DNA of 64,000 nucleotides, taken from the NCBI RefSeq assembly GCF_910596095.1, contig NC_056550.1:28731699-28795698 (forward strand), given 5' to 3'. Positions 59,561 through 64,000 of the stretch are shown here, piece after piece. A program made the translations under genes and the position numbers. How positions within the stretch are numbered: position 1 is the stretch's first letter; every line of letters begins with the position of its first letter. The stretch comes from Thunnus maccoyii (taxonomy: Eukaryota; Chordata; Actinopteri; Scombriformes; Scombridae). The notes beneath the pieces are model-generated. The model searched no databases. It saw nothing but the letters and a program-made list of their open reading frames with translations, and was not told the origin of the DNA.

Positions 59561-62245
59561 TGTACGAAGCCCCCAAAGAGACTTCAACCGGAGAGGCGAG
59601 AATGGGATTTCTTTACGTTATCCAGGTCATGATGGATGTATGTATGATAGGCGGTGGAGTTTCTCAGTAGGCAGAGATGCTTGGAGTGTAATGGAGTTGA
59701 GGGTGATGCCGAGGAATTCCAAGGATGTGCTTGGGCCTTACTTGCAAGCTGAGACAAAGGGAAGAGGAGCGGATATGGTGTGTTTAAATACCCTGTGGTG
59801 CGGAAATGGGTTGCGTACAAGGCGTGGTCTTTGGTTCCCGAACTTTGTTTATAAGTCTATAAACTTCATTTATGGCAGTGCGCAGCAGTGCTTAATGTGA
59901 GTAAGTGTGCAGCTAACATGACCAGTGCAGCTAGGCCAGGAAGGGGCAGCCCAACCGAACTTCTGAACATTAACAACTCGCCCGCCTCACATCCACTGAT
60001 GCTGCGGCACTCAGTGGACCGCAGATCCTGAGGCCCTGCGGCAGCGGACTGGTGGAGCCGACTACAACGTCTCAGAGGCAGAAGACGGGTTAGCTGTCTG
60101 TTAGCCAAGCTAGAAGCGACCAGGCCAGCCAGTCCATCACTCTTTCTGTCAACGTTGTGAAAACTATTGTGTTTTTCTCCTGACGGAAACTCAGCTTTTC
60201 AAGTCGACAGGTTGCTCTTCCATGCAGATCGGAATCAGCTGTCATGGAAAACCTGAGGAGGTAGACTCTGCATATAATTATCTTTAAATATAAATGATTG
60301 GTTCTTTAGATTTGTGACATATTAAATTCTGCCTGAGTGAATCTGTGTTTGAGGCTGTCCTTTGTATGCTGCAGTTTCAAAGTGGAAACACTCAGCCATG
60401 GCACTGACTGCTCATTTTGCTCCTGATATGTCTTGTAGCACATGGTAAACACCACCTGGACATGTTAACAAGGTTAAAAACTTGATTTTCAGTGGAGGGA
60501 ATCTTTAAAGTGGACAAACAGCATGAGGAAGGAAATGAAGGGTTTAGAAACTATTTTAAGACAAACTGAGAAGAGTAGCGATGTCGCCCCCCGCTGGTTC
60601 TCCTGGGACATGAACTCCTCTCTGCTCTGCTGTCGTACTCCTCTTTTCAACCAATACGATTCATTTTCTAGTTTTACTCCCTCTGTCATCTTTTTCTTCT
60701 CACTCTGCCTCTGTTATATAACAACTCCTGCACTGCAACGTATATTTTCTCAGTGTTTTGGCAGCTCTGCAGGTTGCTTCACGCCCGGGATTAGGGGGTT
60801 TTATTTCCTCCAATCATCACAGGTGACATGTTCTTCATCAACCCTCTGGGCCTCACTCTTCATCTTACCTGCACAAATTGGAAATTAGTACTCCTCTTAT
60901 CTCTTTCTGCACCTGTGAGGTTGGCATTTGTCCACAATTTTTGGGGGGTTAAAATTTTTAAAAAGCATTTTTGATTTGCTTCCTTTTTGCATGTGGTTTT
61001 GTGTAACAGATGTTCAGCTTATGTGTACAGATGAATGAGCTGAAAAACTAAAGAAGCATTCATGTGTAAATCCAGTCTGACTGAAACATAATGAGACCAA
61101 ACACACAGGTTGGCGTTGCCAGACTTCAGAAGCCTTTCTATTGTGTTGTTTTATAATAATCTCCTGTAGATTTGTAGCATGAATGTATTTCCAGTCATCA
61201 TCACAGTCACCTCATGTTATTCTGAGCTGCAGTGATATAATCAGAGTACAGAAGCATTGACACAGTCAGGAATCATTCCAGGAATTAAAGAAACTACGTT
61301 GAAGTGCAGCTACGCTCATCATTATGTATTTAATGTCATTAAATATCTCTCCTTTTGTTAGAAACTCTGTTTTAAACCCAGAGTGACAAGTGAAAATCTA
61401 GAACAGCAAACTGATCTATAGACATATCTATTGATATTTATTACTCGTCACATCGTCAGGATCCTGCAGGAGTGATGACTCGATGTTTCCAGGGATCTGA
61501 TTGGTCAGTGGTACCAGGTCTCTCCTACGAAAGTATCCTGGTTATGATCAGGTTTTTGGAGCATCCTGGTTATGTGTTGTGCATGTAAACATCATATCGG
61601 ATGTGCTATGTGGAATACTCGATAGAAACCTGGATACTGTGGCCTGTAAAACCCTGATCCAGGTGGGAGAGATACAAGATACTGGACACAGATGATAAGC
61701 AGGTTTCTCATGTTCCATGTAATCATTTCCTGAATAAGATCAAAACCAGGAACGTAATTTGTATGTAAACTCAGTGAGATTACCTGATTAAATGATGGTT
61801 GTAACAACTGAGTTTAAGATAATGAATGAGGATATACAGAGATACACTGATATCAGCAGACAAAGAATACAAAGGACCTGCGTGATTCTTCATCCATTGC
61901 AGTGCATTACTGTACATTAGCTGTAAAATAGCTAGAAACAGCGCACACTGACTGTATCTGTGTGAGAGTTTCTGTGTGTTTTTTTTCAGTTCGTTTTCTG
62001 ACTGAACTCAGAACTCACCACAAACTCTGGTTCTCTCTGTTATTTCCCTGCAGTCTCATAAAGCAGATTCATAAAGCCCTGCGATAGATGCACATTTTTT
62101 TGCTTAAACTGAAACATTTTCAATTCACTGCTTGATTCACCGGACGTGTGCTCGAGTCAGTTTGTGTCTTTGCATTGACTTTGTATGAATATGCAACACC
62201 TCTAAAATTATCTTTGCATTCTGTCTGACAGGAAAGAGAGGAAGA
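59561..62245. other. Intergenic, repeat-like, no supported gene
   Basis: 59561-60120 is GC-richer and of unknown origin. 61480-61760 (TACGAAAGTATCCTGG and TTTCCTGAATAAGATCAAAA) resembles a dispersed fish repeat. No splice-bounded exon was found. Confidence 0.4.
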
Positions 62246-63208
62246 AGTACATGAGTAGTATTATGAGCTTGATGTAGTTAAAGTATTGCAGTAAAAGTAC
62301 ATAAGTATTATGAGCTTGATGTAGTTAAAGTATTGCAGTAAAAGTACATAAGTATTATGAGCTTGATGTAGTTAAAGTATTGCAGTAAAAGTACATAAGT
62401 ATTATGAGCTTGATGTAGTTAAAGTATTGCAGTAAAAGTACATAAGTATTATGAGCTTGACGTAGTTAAAGTATTGCAGTAAAAGTACATAAGTATTATG
62501 AGCTTGATGTAGTTAAAGTATTGCAGTAAAAGTAGTGGTTTGGTCCCTCTGACTGATATATTATTATATATGACATCATTAGATTATTAATAGTGAAGCA
62601 TCAGTGTTAGAGCAGCATGTTACTGTTGTAGCTGCTGGAGGTGGAGCTAGTTTACACTACTTTATATACAGTTAGCTAGTTTAGTCCAGTGGTTCCCAAC
62701 CTAGGGGTCGGGCCCCTCCAAAGGGTCAGCAGATAAATCTGAGGGGTGGTGAGATGATTAATGGGAGAGGAAAGAAGAAAAAACAAAGTTCTGATACACA
62801 AATCTGTTTTCAGTTTTTGGACTTTTTCTCTAATCTTTGATTTTTGCTGAAATATTGGATCATTTGAACATTTATTGAAATGAAAGCATGTGAGAAGTTT
62901 AGAGGGAAAAATCACTATTTGGTGGAGCTGTTAACAACTCATAGACATGTGAAATGTGACCCCGACTACACACTGCTTTTTGTAAGACGTCAAAAGCCAA
63001 AAAGGTTGGAAACCACTGGTTTCATCTTTAACAATGTGTTGTATTTTAAAAGCTTGTTATATTATCCATTGTGTCAAATCTTCATCTGAAAAGTAACTAA
63101 AGCTGTCAAATAAATGTAGTGGAGTAGAAAGTATAAAGTAGCATCACATCAAAAGAGTACTTAAGTGCAGTACTTGAGTAAAGGTACTTAGTTACTTTCC
63201 TCCACAGC
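62246..63208. mobile_element. Inverted copy of the 26.4-kb repeat
   Basis: Near-identical to 26496-27142 in reverse orientation, including the nested hAT-type element (62687-63018). The 47-bp array here, 62253-62534, has six units against four in the other copy. The right end reads AGTTACTTTCCTCCAC, complementary to the start expected for this family. Confidence 0.8.
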
Positions 63209-63518
63209 TATTAATGACCGAAAGCAGAGAAACTTGAAACAGGTAAAGTTGAGGATGGAACATCAACATATTTAAGATAATAACTTTTTTACAACTTTTT
63301 TGCCTGATGGTGGTTTGGTGTGTATGATGAGATGGTGAGTTCAGTGACCCTGAATGCAGCCTGACATTTACAGTTTCATTTATCTTCCGCCCCTTCCCGC
63401 CTCAGGCTGCCTGTCAAACCTAACCTGATGTTATGTAACTCTGTTATCTACAAACTGACTGTAAATCTATGAATTTTATCACCTGACAGTTTGCCTTCAG
63501 CTAATTCTCTACTGATGA

Positions 63519-63555
63519 TAGAATAGAATAGAATAGAATAGAATAGAATAGAATG
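63519..63555. repeat. (GAATA)n microsatellite
   Basis: Seven GAATA units followed by GCCTTTATTGTCGTTGCACA, which resembles the tail of a LINE or SINE in minus orientation. Confidence 0.9.
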
Positions 63556-64000
63556 CCTTTATTGTCGTTGCACATTGTTGCAGAGGAGTGTGGACAGAAA
63601 AAAGGCATCAGAAGAATCATATTGTTGATACTTGTACACAGAATGATTAAATCACAGCTGATACAAGAAACCACAGACACTGTGAGACGTTCATTAGAAG
63701 AACTAGAATTAACAACCAGGTGAATAGAAGTTCTCAACATCCTCCAACAAAACGGAAGACTGTCTGCAACGATTGATCTGGTGCAATCAGCACAGTGACA
63801 TCTTGATTTTGGTTTGTTTTCGAGGATAAATTAAGGAGTTTTATGACCTTTGACCTTTGCTATGACCTGGCTCAAGTGGCCACAACAAAAGGGAGACACA
63901 CCAGTGTTAAATTTTATCAGAAAGATATTTTATTAAACCAAAGTTAAAGAGTTAACTAAATATGTAAAGTATGGGGGTGTGGAGTCAGTGAAGTCAGTAG

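Noticed and set aside
59173..59587. Two overlapping Pro/Ser/Leu-rich frames of about 130 codons on the minus strand
   Set aside because: Both come from the purine-rich repeat on the plus strand; no splice sites, start context or domain.
1..64000. Fifth keratin gene or keratin pseudogene
   Set aside because: The [10 protein letters not shown] and [11 protein letters not shown] coding motifs occur exactly four times on the plus strand, and I saw no further copies on either strand.
1..64000. tRNA, rRNA, CRISPR or prokaryotic operon features
   Set aside because: No cloverleaf, ribosomal or repeat-spacer pattern was recognised; the microsatellites and minisatellites are head-to-tail without spacers.

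Overview
The window looks like nuclear DNA from a teleost fish. It has short exons in long AT-rich introns, GT-AG splice sites, TATA boxes, AATAAA signals, and many remnants of DNA transposons (hAT-type, Tc1/mariner-type, MITEs), LINEs and microsatellites of the kind common in perciform-like fishes. I see no bacterial operons, CRISPR, rRNA or tRNA.

The main content is a tandem cluster of four type I (acidic) keratin genes, all on the + strand: K-A (6912-13515), K-B (22207-26096), K-C (30763-35890) and K-D (50019-57933). Each was rebuilt exon by exon. Internal exon sizes (83, 157, 162, 126 and 221 or 224 bp) and splice phases are those of type I keratins, and every model runs from ATG to stop without a break, giving 479, 413, 413 and 433 residues. 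Each has a Gly/Ser head, an alpha-helical rod starting at the [12 protein letters not shown] motif and ending at EYRRL(L/M)DGE, and a Ser-rich tail. K-B and K-C are close relatives; K-A and K-D share other traits, so the order is A-B-B-A like. K-D carries an extra 102-bp intron inside the normally undivided exon 6. All four share a TATA box 30-32 bp before an initiator-like sequence.

Between K-C and K-D on the minus strand lies a small five-exon gene (43520-44991) whose exons are too short to stand out as open reading frames. All four introns have correct splice sites and compatible phases, giving a 137-residue protein that I cannot assign to a family.

The rest is repeats. 1-6.7 kb: microsatellite, transposon ends and an L1-like LINE relic. 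13.6-22 kb: several MITEs, a complete 1.47-kb hAT-type element with target duplication and a Tc1-like relic. 26.4-30.6 kb: a repeat with a 47-bp tandem array and a nested hAT-type insertion, and a further hAT MITE. 36-43.4 kb: A-rich and AAT tracts, an ~83-bp satellite and dispersed repeats. 45-49.8 kb: an L2-like LINE tail and two hairpin structures. 58-64 kb: duplicated blocks, a purine-rich island and an inverted, almost identical copy of the 26.5-kb repeat.

Together the keratins would supply acidic partners for type II keratins in epithelial intermediate filaments. Nothing in the window shows whether the small minus-strand gene is related to that function.
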